In this document: positions 13,501 through 24,599 of the stretch, in pieces
Layout: each line of letters opens with the position of its first letter
Numbering within the stretch: the first letter of the stretch is position 1
Assembly (NCBI RefSeq): GCF_901000735.1
Contig: NC_081543.1
Span: 12,969,369-13,033,368, forward strand
Source: Corylus avellana
Taxonomy: Eukaryota > Streptophyta > Magnoliopsida > Fagales > Betulaceae
Direction: 5' to 3'
DNA length: 64,000 bases
Translations under genes and position numbers: made by a program
The notes under the pieces: model-generated
The model's database searches: none
The model's input: the letters and a program-made list of their open reading frames with translations, nothing else
What the model was told of the DNA's origin: nothing

Positions 13501-14232
13501 ATCCTTATTGTTCTTCCAAAATATCGTACAATTATTAGGACACGCCGGGATCTTCTCATACCCGAGGCCCATGTCCCTTAAAAACTTTTTTGCCTCATAT
13601 GTATTAACCGGCAAAGCTTCATCACTAGGAGGCAACAACTGATTGATGAACTCAAGAAAAGATGAAAATATTGTGTTACTAAGTCCGCCAACACACTTTA
13701 AGTTGTACAGATGTACAGTAGCGCTAAGCTTGCTATGTTTCGTCCCATCATGAAGTGGCTTCTCTGCCTTCTTAAGCAAGTTACTGTACTTTACTATGTC
13801 ACTGTCGTCGGCTTCTTCATTCACAGTTTCTTCATTCCCCTGCACCGCAACTTCAGGCTCACAATTGTCTTCCATGACATCGTGCATGCCGAATAGATCA
13901 CGCAACATTGACCGCATGTTTTCACCCTGTGCTACGCCTAAACCCTGATCTGTGTTCGTGGTAGACGACGTAGAGATTGCAACAGGATCCTGGACAGGCC
14001 TCTCCCCGTGATAATACCAGGTTCTGTATGCAATCATTATTCCCTTACCCCCTGTCAAATGGTCAAATACCAAATCCGGCGGGTGGCGCTGCTTATTACG
14101 ACACACCTTACAGGGGCAGTGAATTTTTCCATCAGGGATTGTGCAGTTCCTAACTGCAAAGTCCACAAATGATCTACAACCGTCTCTGTATTCCCTCGTA
14201 CCCCTAGACTGTGTCATCCAACTCTTGTCCAT
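10594..14232 (-). pseudogene. CACTA TNP2 transposase with DUF4218/DUF4216, one stop
   Basis: Four exons with consensus splice sites and continuous phase: 14232-11870, 11777-11520, 11431-11326 and 11214-10594, giving 1115 codons plus stop. The N-terminal 75 residues are the transposase-associated domain with the cysteine motif CPCKVCRN. A CxxC-type segment follows near 230-255. The TNP2 catalytic domain spans about 340-545 (VRLGLTSDGFNPFG; KACPCCMYSTRS) and is followed by the conserved HNLDVMHIEKNVMDN. DUF4218 begins near 715 and continues in exon 2 (KSNVRNKAAPEGCIAEGY). Exon 4 is DUF4216 (RYVVNGKLFRT). An in-frame TGA at 11407-11409 in exon 3 would remove the DUF4216 tail. TNP2 proteins cut the element ends. 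This copy would need readthrough to make a full protein. Confidence 0.88.
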
Positions 14233-15600
14233 TGCTTTAGCTACTTTGACCCTAACTGAATAAAATAAATCTAAGTTAGTTACTTAGATGTTCTTTTATT
14301 TTTTGTGGTTCTTTAACTACATCGTTTCAAATTTTTTATTTTCACTTTTAATAAACAAACACATACATTGACTTTTAATTAAGAAACATATACATAATCT
14401 TAATATGCAAAACCTAAGTAAATTACATATGGGCACCCTAAATAAACTACATATAGCTAGTTAGGTTAAATGTTGGTTTTCTTTTTTCCGTTTACTATAC
14501 CATTTATGCATTTGTATGGAAAGTGTAGATAAATTCCAATATCCAGCTTGAATCCCAATGTTAGTTGTTTTGTACTTTATACGTAGGCATATTAGGATCT
14601 ACGTGTCTTAATTATTCTAAATTTTGAAAATGTAAACATTCACATACGAATCGGTAAAAATAGATATGCCGTCATTAATCAAAACCTACACAAAATATGG
14701 GTTTACATCCAAATGCAAAATTCTCCACAAAAACATAATTTCAAACTACCAGGATACGTAATTGTACATGCATGCATGCAAATACATTAAACAATATTCT
14801 CACCATATACAAACCAAGCATGTCAAACTATTCAAATATATTACAAAACATATATCATAAGCAAATAAATTAGTTACTTAACCTATAAAATTAAATTGCT
14901 AATATAATTACATCAAAAATATTTAATAATATACATTGTATATTACATTTTTATATCATTTATTTAATTATATAATAAATAAATAAATGAATAAATTACT
15001 CACATACATGCAATATATATACATCTATATATATATATATACAGATTACATAAATTTCGTAATATATATATATATATATATATATAATTATATTTATATA
15101 TATATATATATATAATCAGTAACACATATATATATACAAACCCATATATATATATATATATAGATTAAATCAGGAATATATAAGGAGAGTGGAGGCACTG
15201 ATGAAATGGAGAACGTGACTTGAGCGTGGAGAGAGTCTCTGAGGGGAGGAATCGGTGGACGGGGAAGAGAATGGAGAATGGAATGGGAGTGGTGGAGAAT
15301 GGTGGAAATGAAGAAGGAAACCATGGAAGAAATGGAAGAAGGAAAGAAAAGAAAAGAAAAGTAGCCCCATAGGGAAGCGCTACCGTACTGCAGCGTAAAG
15401 ATGCGCTTCTTTCCTGAGAGGGAACTTTGGACGGCCATAAGGAACAACTTCTAAGAGTATATCCATTAAATTTTTTTTTTTTTTGTTAATTAGACACAAA
15501 ATTTACAATTATATTTATTTTAATTTTATTAAAATTATTTGTACTATATCATATAACTTCTATCAAATGACGTATGAGATAATTAGACGTATAGATAATT
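14233..15600. other. Non-coding 5' region of the CACTA transposase gene
   Basis: Upstream of the TNP2 start there is no further conserved coding sequence. The stretch is strongly AT-rich, with long TA microsatellites at about 15004-15170 and a purine-rich tract at 15180-15360. An open frame at 15094-15447 on the minus strand is low complexity (S, F, H, L) and not convincing. This region should contain the transposase promoter, but no single TATA box can be chosen among the many TATA runs. Confidence 0.5.
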
Positions 15601-15765
15601 AGACATATAGATAATTAGACGTATGAACTGACCGACAACATATGTTGCGTTGGCCGATCGAGTTCATGTGAGGTTTGCGGGTCTTATAAAATAAATGTAT
15701 CGAGTATTTTTTATATATTATTGTTTATAAATAATATGGGTAGCTATCATATTAATATTACTAGA
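15601..15765 (+). repeat. 165-bp direct repeat near CACTA right end, copy 1
   Basis: Matches 16247-16411 over the full 165 bases with very few differences (for example agacatatag against agacgtatag). It contains the distinctive stretch 'accgacaacatatgttgcgt'. The second copy stops exactly at the N gap, which suggests that the repeat caused the assembly break. Confidence 0.88.
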
Positions 15766-16015
15766 CTGATCGATTTATGCATGCATGATACATATATATA
15801 TATATATATATATATAAGCATACATATATACTAAGTAATTTATACCAATATGATAAACTATAATTTGCCTATCGAATCAAAATTTAATTTTTTAGGCCAA
15901 TTAACATTAATTTATTTTTTAATACATATTTTTTTATATCAAAATAAAAAATAGAGTTTTGCTATATATATTTTATATATATATAAAATATAAAATTTAA
16001 ATTGAAATTTATGGG

Positions 16016-16098
16016 GTTTTGACGTGTCATGCATGACACGTCAAAATCTTGATGCATGAAGACGTCAGTGTTTCTTGGTCGAAATGACACGTCAAAAA
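16016..16098. repeat. CACTA right-side subterminal palindromes
   Basis: A perfect palindrome 'ttttgacgtgtcatgcatga' with its inverted half, followed by a second partial unit ending 'gacacgtcaaaaa'. These are the same motif as the left array, 9 kb away. They identify this flank as the other end of the same element. Confidence 0.8.
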
Positions 16099-16246
16099 CC
16101 TATAATTAATAATTATATATATATTATCTTATTTAAATCATTATAAATGATATTCACAATTTAATTATATTAAAATTATATTAACTCTATCATATATTTA
16201 CTCTATCCAATTACAAATAATTAGAGAAAAAATAAATTAGTATTCT

Positions 16247-16411
16247 AGACGTATAGATAATTAGACGTATGAACTGACCGACAACATATGTTGCGTTGGC
16301 CGATCGAGTTCATGTGAGGTTTGCGGGTCTTATAAAATTAATGTATCGAGTATTTTTTATATATTATTGTTTATAAATAATATGGGTAGCTATCATATTA
16401 ATATTACTAGA
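16247..16411 (+). repeat. 165-bp direct repeat, copy 2, cut by gap
   Basis: Second copy of the repeat at 15601-15765. It ends 'attactaga' at the first base before the N run, the same point at which copy 1 passes into 'ctgatcgattt'. Confidence 0.88.
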
Positions 16412-16511
16412 NNNNNNNNNNNNNNNNNNNNNNNNNNNNNNNNNNNNNNNNNNNNNNNNNNNNNNNNNNNNNNNNNNNNNNNNNNNNNNNNNNNNNNNNN
16501 NNNNNNNNNNN
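16412..16511. other. Assembly gap of exactly 100 N
   Basis: One hundred N bases, the conventional placeholder for a gap of unknown size. It hides the right end of the CACTA element. The sequence resuming at 16512 is not the continuation but a second copy of 3951 onward. Confidence 0.98.
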
Positions 16512-19123
16512 CTATGGAGATTTGAAATCAGTATTAAGTTGAATTAAAAAACTTTAATTAGTTTACTTTTCCATAGTAAGGGTTGGTTTCAATGCTAGTG
16601 TTGTTGTCCCGCCTCAATTTCGTATTAATTTTGAGTAATGCTACGTACGCTCGTTTTATTTTCATTCCTTCGGTGTCACATCAGGAAAAAAAAAAAAAAA
16701 AAAAAATCACATCCTCTCTACTTGAGTGATCGAGTGGTTGCAATCACTAGATTAGAGATTGAGCGTGATGCAACAACCACTTTGAGAAATTTGGTTGGCA
16801 TGACTAATCACCCCAAGGAAGAGGCTGAGATTATTTATTTATTTTTATGTACATGGTTTTGATTAGCATTAGTTAAAGATGGTGATGCAAATATTCTTAA
16901 ACTGTCCTTATAGTTTCATAATTTGCATATTATTCTAATATATATGAGGAGATATTTTATAGGAGAATAGTCTTCCCGTCAGCATTCGACAAAGGTAGAA
17001 CACATAGAGTAGAGCAGCACACCGTTGATTAATGCGAATGAGTCAGAAAAAATAAGCGCTCACAATCAACCTTTGACGTGATTCTACGAAGTCATGCGTC
17101 GCTATACATAGATCCAAGAAAGTAGCATAAATGGCTCAAGAATTCAACACCCAACCTCCCACCTTGGGTTCACAAGGGCTAAAAATCCTGATGTAGAAAG
17201 CAGATGATGTTTCTTCATAGCTTCGTTGTTCACACTTGTCTTAGTGTCATTCGTCATGTCCTAGTTTTTCTTTGTGCTGCTTTGTTGGGTGCTTGTATTT
17301 CTTGTGTAGGTGGCCTTGCTTTCTTTGTTTTCCTCGTTGGGTTGTTCTCACTATTGACTTTTTTATTTTTTATTTATTTTTTATTATTATTTTTTAATTT
17401 TTTAATTTATTATTATTATTATTATTATTTTTTATGCTATACAAGGGAAAGAGGGAAACTATAGAAGGGAAAATGGATCTTTAACCCTCCTAATTCGAAA
17501 TTTGTATAAGTGTTTTAAAACACAAAGTGAGAAGCGGTTCATTTAATAATTTGGTGTGTTTTGAAATTTGCAAATATAGAGTTTTAGAAGCGATCCAACT
17601 TGGGAAGAGAAGCAGCTTCTAATTAATGGTTACCCGAGAGAAATGGAGAATGCTCCAATATGATGGATGTATGTTTCATTTGAAATGGAGGAGAGCTATT
17701 TAGGTAAAATGGTGGGACACCAAAATATTTAGGTAAAATGGGGAGCTATTTAGGTAAAATGCTTGAATATACCAAAATATCACTCACACAAAAGAAAAAT
17801 AATAACAAAAAAGAAAATACTTCTCTAAATTCTATATATATGCTATAAAGTGATACAAACATGAGAAACACTAAATAACATCGCACAAATCTCTCTGACT
17901 CACATTGTCTCTCAATTCATACAGTGCTTTTACGTTGAAGTAACGTTCATTTTTTAATGATATGATGTAACAATTAAAATCACTATTTGATTTTGGATAA
18001 ATCACTATTAGATTTTAGATCCAATATTGGTAGCCTTCACTACGTACCACGTTAGAAAATATGTACATGAAAGTGTTTATACCAATTCTCATAATTGTTT
18101 GGGCCCCTTCAAAATTAATTGAAGTTCATGGAGCACCAACTTCCTTTTATTTTTGCGAGGCCTCTTAACCGGGGAACTTTATCTTTAGCAGTAACATGTA
18201 TTATGATCGATGTAACATGCACAAAACGTGAGGCTAGGCAATATGGAGCTTATTAAGTGGTTCACATTTCTTATCTTAAGTAGGCCAGCTTATTTATTTA
18301 TTTATCTATTTTATATTTTAGTGGCAAGTAGGCCAACTTCTTTTAATTTGTAAAGTCCCTTCACCGACTAATAAGCTCATTTTGGGGGGAACATGCAACA
18401 TCTCATACAGTAATTGGCTCAACAACATGGTGCCCATTCAGTTGTTGATCTTTCTTTTCTTCAAACTTTCGCTCTCTAAAATGAATTGACAGAAGAAATC
18501 AAACCACAGGTTTGATGATAATTAATAAGTATTTTTTTTTTTTTTTTTGGGCTATGAAAGTAGTTCATTGAGGCCACCTAGAATTACTCCAACCCATATG
18601 GTAATTGCACTCCCAAATAAGTACCTTGTACATCCTGAAATTACTTAATTGGTACCAAAAAAAAAACATACTTCAACACATGTACATCATTTAAAGGAAA
18701 AGAAATAGAAGATTTTGTGGGTTCTACATATTGGTTCCATAAATGCAATGGTTGATTTACCTATCATTGATCCAATTGTGATGGAGGATTTTATAGTTAT
18801 AGATCGAAGGCTGTGTTTTTTGGGCAAAGATTTGGGTCTACACATTCTCATTCTGGAAGGTAACGTTCTAGAGATAGTACATGCACTTCAGAAAGAGTAG
18901 AGGCGGAACTACTGAAGGCTTGTTTTCCCAAAAAAAATTTTAAAATGTCCTTAGAATTTTTTTTAAAAAAAAAACTATAAATGCTAGTTTTGCTCATGAG
19001 AAGGAGACCATTAATCTTGGAGTAAGTATGGTAATTCGGTTGATGCCTCAAAGATTATTTTGCACAATTTCCAGCCATGACAGGTGATGCATACAAGGAG
19101 GAAAGGAAACATGGAAGCCCATC
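16512..19123. repeat. Segment duplicated after the gap, copy B (empty CACTA site)
   Basis: Collinear with 3951-6540 from its first base ('ctatggagatttgaaatc') to 'gaagcccatc'. It then continues into unique sequence with no transposon. It carries the same decayed LINE piece and microsatellites, with small indels and SNPs. Most likely it is the other haplotype or an unmerged overlapping contig. Confidence 0.9.
18715..18900 (+). pseudogene. LINE RNase H-like relic, second copy
   Basis: Same fragment as at 6132-6317 with essentially the same translation (LEGNVLEIVHAL). It is present twice only because the surrounding segment is duplicated. Confidence 0.5.
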
Positions 19124-19395
19124 CCTTGGCAAAGGAGTCTCTCCAACAACACGTGGAGAAAATTTGAATGGAAGACTATCATGTGTATTCCTTCTGAAAG
19201 TTGAATGATTTGATATTTGTGAATGAAAGCTTGGAATTTCATACAAAAAAATAAAAAAAAGAAATAGGTGAAAGAATGGATGAAGAATAGTTTTTATTTT
19301 TATTTTTCTTTAAAAAATAAAAAATAAAAATTACAAGAGTTAAAACTATATGAAAATGTATCCGTACTTTTTTACTGTTGGAATATCTTCATCAA

Positions 19396-19811
19396 AATAT
19401 TACGATATCAATCGAATTTCTCATCATAATTGTTTGCTTATATATCCTTGGGATTGCTCACCACATCCTCAGAGGATTTTTCACCATAATTGTCTGTATC
19501 ATACGAGATTTCTTGTCCTCATTGATCATCAAAAATAAAAAAGATTTCTTGTCTTACGATATCAATCAAATTTCTCATCATAATTTTCTGCGAATCTTCA
19601 GAAATTTTCACCAAAATTGCCTGAATCAAACGACATTTCTTGTCGTGATTAATTGTGATTGATATTGTGATATTTGTCTTGTTCATAATGTAAGAAGGAA
19701 GACGAGACAAGAAAATTTCGTCTAATATAGAAAATTATGGTGAGAAATCCTGAGCCTGAGGTACGTAGACAGACAATTATTGTGAAAAAACCAATTGATA
19801 TTGTAATATTG
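19396..19811. mobile_element. Fold-back (MITE-like) element with 42-bp inverted ends
   Basis: The left end (19396-19437, beginning aatattacgatatcaatcg) matches the reverse complement of 19769-19811 (aatattacaatatcaattgg) at most positions. Between them the motif 'tatcaatcaaatttctcatc' recurs in direct orientation near 19558, so the element is built partly from copies of its own end. No coding capacity. The superfamily is not clear because no clean target duplication was seen. Confidence 0.5.
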
Positions 19812-22200
19812 TAAAGATATTATTTCTAACATTTACAAAATGCAGATGAACGAAAAATGATATTTAATATTCTTCTATTTTTCTCCATTCTTATTTTTTT
19901 TGAAAAATTTAATTATTAAATTTGTAGGGCTCTCATAGATGAAGGTGTATGCCATTCATATACAACAGTTAATTTTCAAAAATAAATAATAAGGGAAGGT
20001 TGAGAGAAAGCTAAATAGAATTTATCGCAGCTGTTTGACCCATCTAATTCTCTTATTATTGTTTCACATAAGACATATGTAGGTAATAAGGAAAAAGGCT
20101 TGGGATGTGGTTTCGTTGGATAAGAATTTTTAGAGGGTAATTTTTTTTTTGTTAAAAAAGTATTGTAATGTAATTTTAAATGATTTGTACTTAGAGTTGT
20201 TTATTAATTTTCTTATTAAAAAGTAAAAAGTAAACCCCAAATGCGTTATCAAACCAACCTATAGCTTTCACTAGAATCTCTTATTACAATATCTTGATAA
20301 TTAAATAATTAAATGATAAAATTTAATTATTCAGTAATTAATATAGTACTATGCTAAGTGAATTGTCATTTTAGTTTATAAAAAGCTTATAATAAAAATT
20401 GTAATACATATAGCAGCACTAAAGTAATAAATAAATAATGATAAATAATAAAACAAACCATCATAAACAAACTAAAGTAGTTAACTTAAATATATTAGGT
20501 GTTTTATTTATTTATTTTTTTAAGAAATATATTAGGTGTTAGGGTCTAAGTTTGTGACTTTGTTTTTTTTTTTTTTTTTTTTAATGTTTTAGGGTTTTTT
20601 TTTTGTTTTTTTTATATGACATAAATGTGAAAATTATTTTTGTATTTTTAAGAGTATTTAGTATTTTGAATTGTTTGTTAAATCAATTTTAATAAACGAA
20701 ATACTGTAAAAATCATTCCTATTTAACATTGTCATTGCTAATTTGCAAAATAAAAAAATAAAAAAAAAAACAATAAACGAGATATCTGTCGGGTGCAGTG
20801 TATGAGGAAGCAGGTACAGGCCTTTTTGCCGAAACAGCATATGCATCTGACACACTGTACCCTCACTTCTGTCGAAGTGTTACTGTCTCAAGCTGTATGT
20901 CCACGTGTACGGCCAAATGTTGGTGTCCCCACCACGCCCCTTAGGATGGCGATTGAACCCCAATTGTTGTTGGGTGAAACATGTGGCGCATGTCCCCACC
21001 GTACACGTGAAGCTGTCTTCTTCTGATCTGGTCGCGCCTGAAGACTTTTCTTCTTCAGCTTTTCTTTCTTTCTTCAATGCCTTTTTCAGCGGACGTCACG
21101 GCGTTTATACGACGTGGGGTTTTGTGCGTTGAGTTTACGACAGACATACGCACACGAACGCGCCAGGCTTTTTATTTTTTATTTATTTATTTTTTTTAAC
21201 TTTTTCAAATGGGAGTGTGATTATGTGGAGCCAAATAATTGAAGATAACTTGCGTGGCGTGGCTTCTAGTGGTTAGCCGAACATGGCACGGGGCTCCAGG
21301 TGGGATGGGACTGAGGAGGGGGCCTATTACCATTTTTCACCTCCCCCAAAACGACACAACAAATAAACTAGGTTGCTGAATTTCGTAATTTCATACAAAG
21401 TCAGAAATATAGGGTCGACTCGGTTAGGTTTGCCATCAGAAATATTAATCATCGACTTCTGAGAGTGATGAATCACTTAACCCAAATGCAAACAGAGAAA
21501 TTTACAGCCATGAGAGGCTAGTACAAAACTAAATATGAAGGAAGATGTATCTCCTCCAACTAATATAACTTAATCTTCCTCTAAGTTAACAGAAGTCTCC
21601 ACACAAGTAAAGCGCAAAACAATGCAAACTTAATTACATATTAGAACCGCGCGACTTGCGATATAGTTTGTTCCGTTTAAGGAACTTGACCTGTTTTAAC
21701 CGCCTTCTTTGGTTGTACATGTTAGTTTTGATATTTGGTCATTTATTTGACCAATTCTCAATGTTTCTAAAGATAATTATGTTCTATTTATTTATTTTTT
21801 TCATTTAATTTCACCTTTCCTCCTCCCCTTATTGAAAAGAGAATATATATATATATTAGGTAGCTTCACAATTTAGCAACTTTTGCATTGCCAAGTAATG
21901 TAGGCGTGGTTTGTGTGGAGCCAAAAATTTAAATTTGTTAACTCTATCTATCACTTAACAAAAATTAAAAAAAAAAAAAAAAAAAAGTCAGATTAGCTAT
22001 GAAGAAGTTAGATTAAAAGTAGTTAACTCTATCTATCATCTAGGCTTCGGTCTATCTTTTTTCCCCATGTTAACCCATAGTATATATAAAAGGATAGATT
22101 AGCTATGAAGAAGAAGAAGAAGAAGGATAGAACTATAAGAGAAAGAAAATTTTTTTGGATACCGAGGCTCATCTAGGCTTCAATCTATCTTTTTAAGTCT
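19812..22200. other. Intergenic region, nothing assigned
   Basis: Mostly AT-rich with long T runs near 20565-20620. A less AT-rich island at about 20790-21150 carries several overlapping short frames on both strands (for example 20793-21026 plus and 20880-21077 minus), none of which resembles a known family. It could be a fragment of an unrecognised gene or element. A GAA run lies near 22105-22125. Confidence 0.4.
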
Positions 22201-22335
22201 CTAAGGGGTTAGCTCAATCTGTTAAAAGCGGTGATCACTAGTTCGAATTTAACTCTCTTTTCCCTCCCGTTGTATGAACATGTTAAAGAAAACTCTCAAG
22301 AATAATAATGGGTATGCCAAAAAAAAAAAAAAAAA
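22201..22335 (+). mobile_element. tRNA-derived SINE
   Basis: Begins with an A-box-like 'ggggttagctcaatctgtt' and has a B-box-like 'tagttcgaattt' about 30 bases later, the spacing of a tRNA-derived Pol III promoter. The body ends in a 16-base A run at 22319-22335. The size (about 135 bp) is normal for plant SINEs. No perfect flanking duplication was identified, so it is probably old. Confidence 0.6.
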
Positions 22336-23329
22336 TACATATCACATCATATTTTGAGAAATCATTCTGTATAATTTTATTTATCAATGGGTCAGCCCAT
22401 TGCATGACTTTTTGGTTCTTCTATAGAAATTTTGGTAGCTAGCCTAGAAGTTCTTGGCTTTGGGTTAAAAAAAAAACACATATTTTTTACATGCTAAGAG
22501 ATACATATTACTTTATTAAATTAGTTTGTTTGAATTTACTACTTTATAGTAAATTTCTGTCGGATGGGTGGGTGCTCGGGAGGGCCATTCGTACTGATTG
22601 AACAATTTGACCCGTCATTAAAGCTGGTGTGCCATCAAATCGTCAAGAGAGAGAAAAAAAACGTTGATCGATCTTCATCACCATCTTCAAGCTTACCCCA
22701 ATTGAAAACCAATTTCAACCCTTTGTCTCTGCACAGTGCACTCAACCAAATCTGTCCCGTGATTTGTAAAGTGAGTACTTTTAGGTAGTCCCCCACTTGA
22801 GAATGTGAAGAGATAGCAACCTTCCTGGAAAATAAATTCATGTGCTCATTGTCGGAGAAAAAGATTCATGGCTCAAACCACCATTATTGCCCCAAGATGT
22901 TGTGAGTTCAAAAGAATACAACATCGTGCTAGATTTTTCTGTCACATCTCATTTCCAAGTGGACCATGTGTTCCATAACCGGAGCAAGAAATCTATATGA
23001 TTTTTTTAGCTTTTGATATATTGTTTTATAATATAGACGTGTGTACTAAATCAATAGAATATGGTTGTTGGTGAAATGTAATCAACATTTTGAACATCTC
23101 AAAGGACATATTGAATTTGTAAAAAAAAATTAAAATTGTGAATGGACAATGGGAAAATGAAAGATTGATAGAATAAAACATAGAGAAAGAAAAAATAAAT
23201 TAAAAGTTAAAGATAAAAAATCAGTGTTTATGAGTCATTAAATAGATCTTTTGAAAATGAAATCTTAGACAGAGATGCTACTCAGTAGTCTTAAGTAGCA
23301 GCTGTGGAGTTATGCGGCTCATAGGGTGT
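22336..23329. other. Intergenic region, nothing assigned
   Basis: Two short frames overlap near 22564-22841 on opposite strands. Neither has recognisable domains. The remainder is AT-rich. Confidence 0.4.
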
Positions 23330-23631
23330 CTGAAACCTAATTCTGGAGGGGAATGCACTAGAGGTGGTTCATGCTCTAAGCTATGAAGAAACGTGTTGAG
23401 GAGCCTATGGTCAGATTATCAACGACGCGAAGTATCTCCTGACAAGTGGTTACACCTGGCAGGTGAACCTTGTACAACTAACAGAGCAACTCATCAGCTA
23501 GCTAAGATGGGGTTGCAACAGAATGAACTCAAGGTTTGGAGGAAGGTTTTCCTCGTACGTATGTAGGATATCGTTGTTGCCAAGCAAGCTTTTGCTTAAG
23601 GTTTTGATAATGAAAACCCATTAAAAAAAAG
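23330..23631 (+). pseudogene. LINE 3' end with RNase H-like relic
   Basis: Read across frameshifts and stops, this gives NLILEGNALEVVHALSYEET, then GQIINDAKYLL, then REPCTTNRATHQLAKMGL and finally DIVVAKQAFA. These are successive motifs of the RVT_3 RNase H-like domain common at the end of plant LINE polyproteins (strand with E-G-D/N, the AH-LAKMA motif, and the closing D-IV-AE). A short UTR ends in an A run at 23623-23630. It is a 5'-truncated, decayed non-LTR insertion. Confidence 0.7.
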
Positions 23632-24599
23632 GTAGCATTCTCCTAACTTTTTTGTATATGTGGCACATTCACATCCTTTTTTTTTTTTTTTAAAAGACAG
23701 AATACTAGGAAAATACTACTTAATTGCTTCTAACGTATATTATTTGTCACTAGTCCAATTGTAGATACTTTTATGGGACAAAAATTAGTTGCAAACAAGT
23801 CTAATAAATTGTCAAGTATCATTTACCATGTGAAAAACACATGTTTTTTAATAGCGTGTACTTCTCACATGCTTTAAGAACATCTGGCAATTTATTAGAC
23901 CGATTTGTACCAAATCAGTTTGTAACTTGTTAAGACATTTTTTGGTTTAACCGTCTCCGGCCAATTGGTGAGATCTGTACATTCTTTGCGTTCTTCGAGG
24001 CGTCCTTAATCTTCAATCTTCGCACTCCTACAAGACAATAAACCAATTAAGAGAACTTGTCAATGGGTATTAAGAGAGCTCGTTGGTGGGCCTCACTCCG
24101 ATGCTTAAGTCAATCTTTGAGAGAAGATTATCCCCAATGCCAATAATTGAGTCTTACCTGATATATGAGCTTATTTATAGGATATGATTAGGTCTTCTAC
24201 TTCGACTTGCCCTTAAAAGTGTTGAGAGTTATGGCCCATTATTCTTTTGGTGGGCTAATATTGGTCTTGAGGCCTATGATATATTTAATAGAGTGGAATT
24301 TTTTTTGTTTTGTTTTGTTTGCATATCATGAACAGTAAAATTAATAAAAAATTTTATTTTCTTAACAGATTTTTAATACTATTTTTTTGGGAGGTCGTTA
24401 TATTTTGGGGTGCGGTGCCCTTGAGACTATATGCACGCATGTAGTATTACTCAAAATAATTATATTTCGTGGGCCTTAAGCCCATAAAAACATTTCGACT
24501 CGTTTTCCTTTGAGTTTCGGAAAATTATTTAGTTTGGACTTTTTCACTTTTAAAATAAAATAAAAGATATTTTAGAATATCTCTCTCTGTATCTGAGCC
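23632..24599. other. Upstream region of the cyclotransferase-like gene
   Basis: No coding sequence. 24470-24599 is the immediate 5' region of the gene at 24600 and contains an AT-rich stretch followed by 'atctctctctgtatctgagcc' leading into the ATG, plausible as a pyrimidine-rich leader. About 23940-24200 has the flavour of an old repeat but could not be classified. Confidence 0.4.

Larger units (their letters stand above)
6541..16411 (-). mobile_element. CACTA (En/Spm) DNA transposon, right end lost in gap
   Basis: The element starts at 6541 with CACTACAAAAAATT, the diagnostic CACTA terminus. It continues into a dense array of short palindromes typical of subterminal TNPA-binding regions. 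Inside are two minus-strand genes: a TNP2 transposase (10594-14232) and a second transposase gene of the Transposase_24 type (8318-10444). The same palindrome recurs near the other end (16016-16098). The right terminus falls in the N gap. The unoccupied site is visible at 19114-19130, so the three bases before the element, 'atc', are the expected 3-bp target duplication. At least 9.87 kb long. The coding genes contain three in-frame stops in total, so this copy is probably not autonomous. Confidence 0.92.

Noticed and set aside
15094..15447. 117-codon minus-strand frame upstream of the CACTA transposase
   Set aside because: Composition is S/F/H/L-rich from a purine-rich tract and TA repeats, with no domain.
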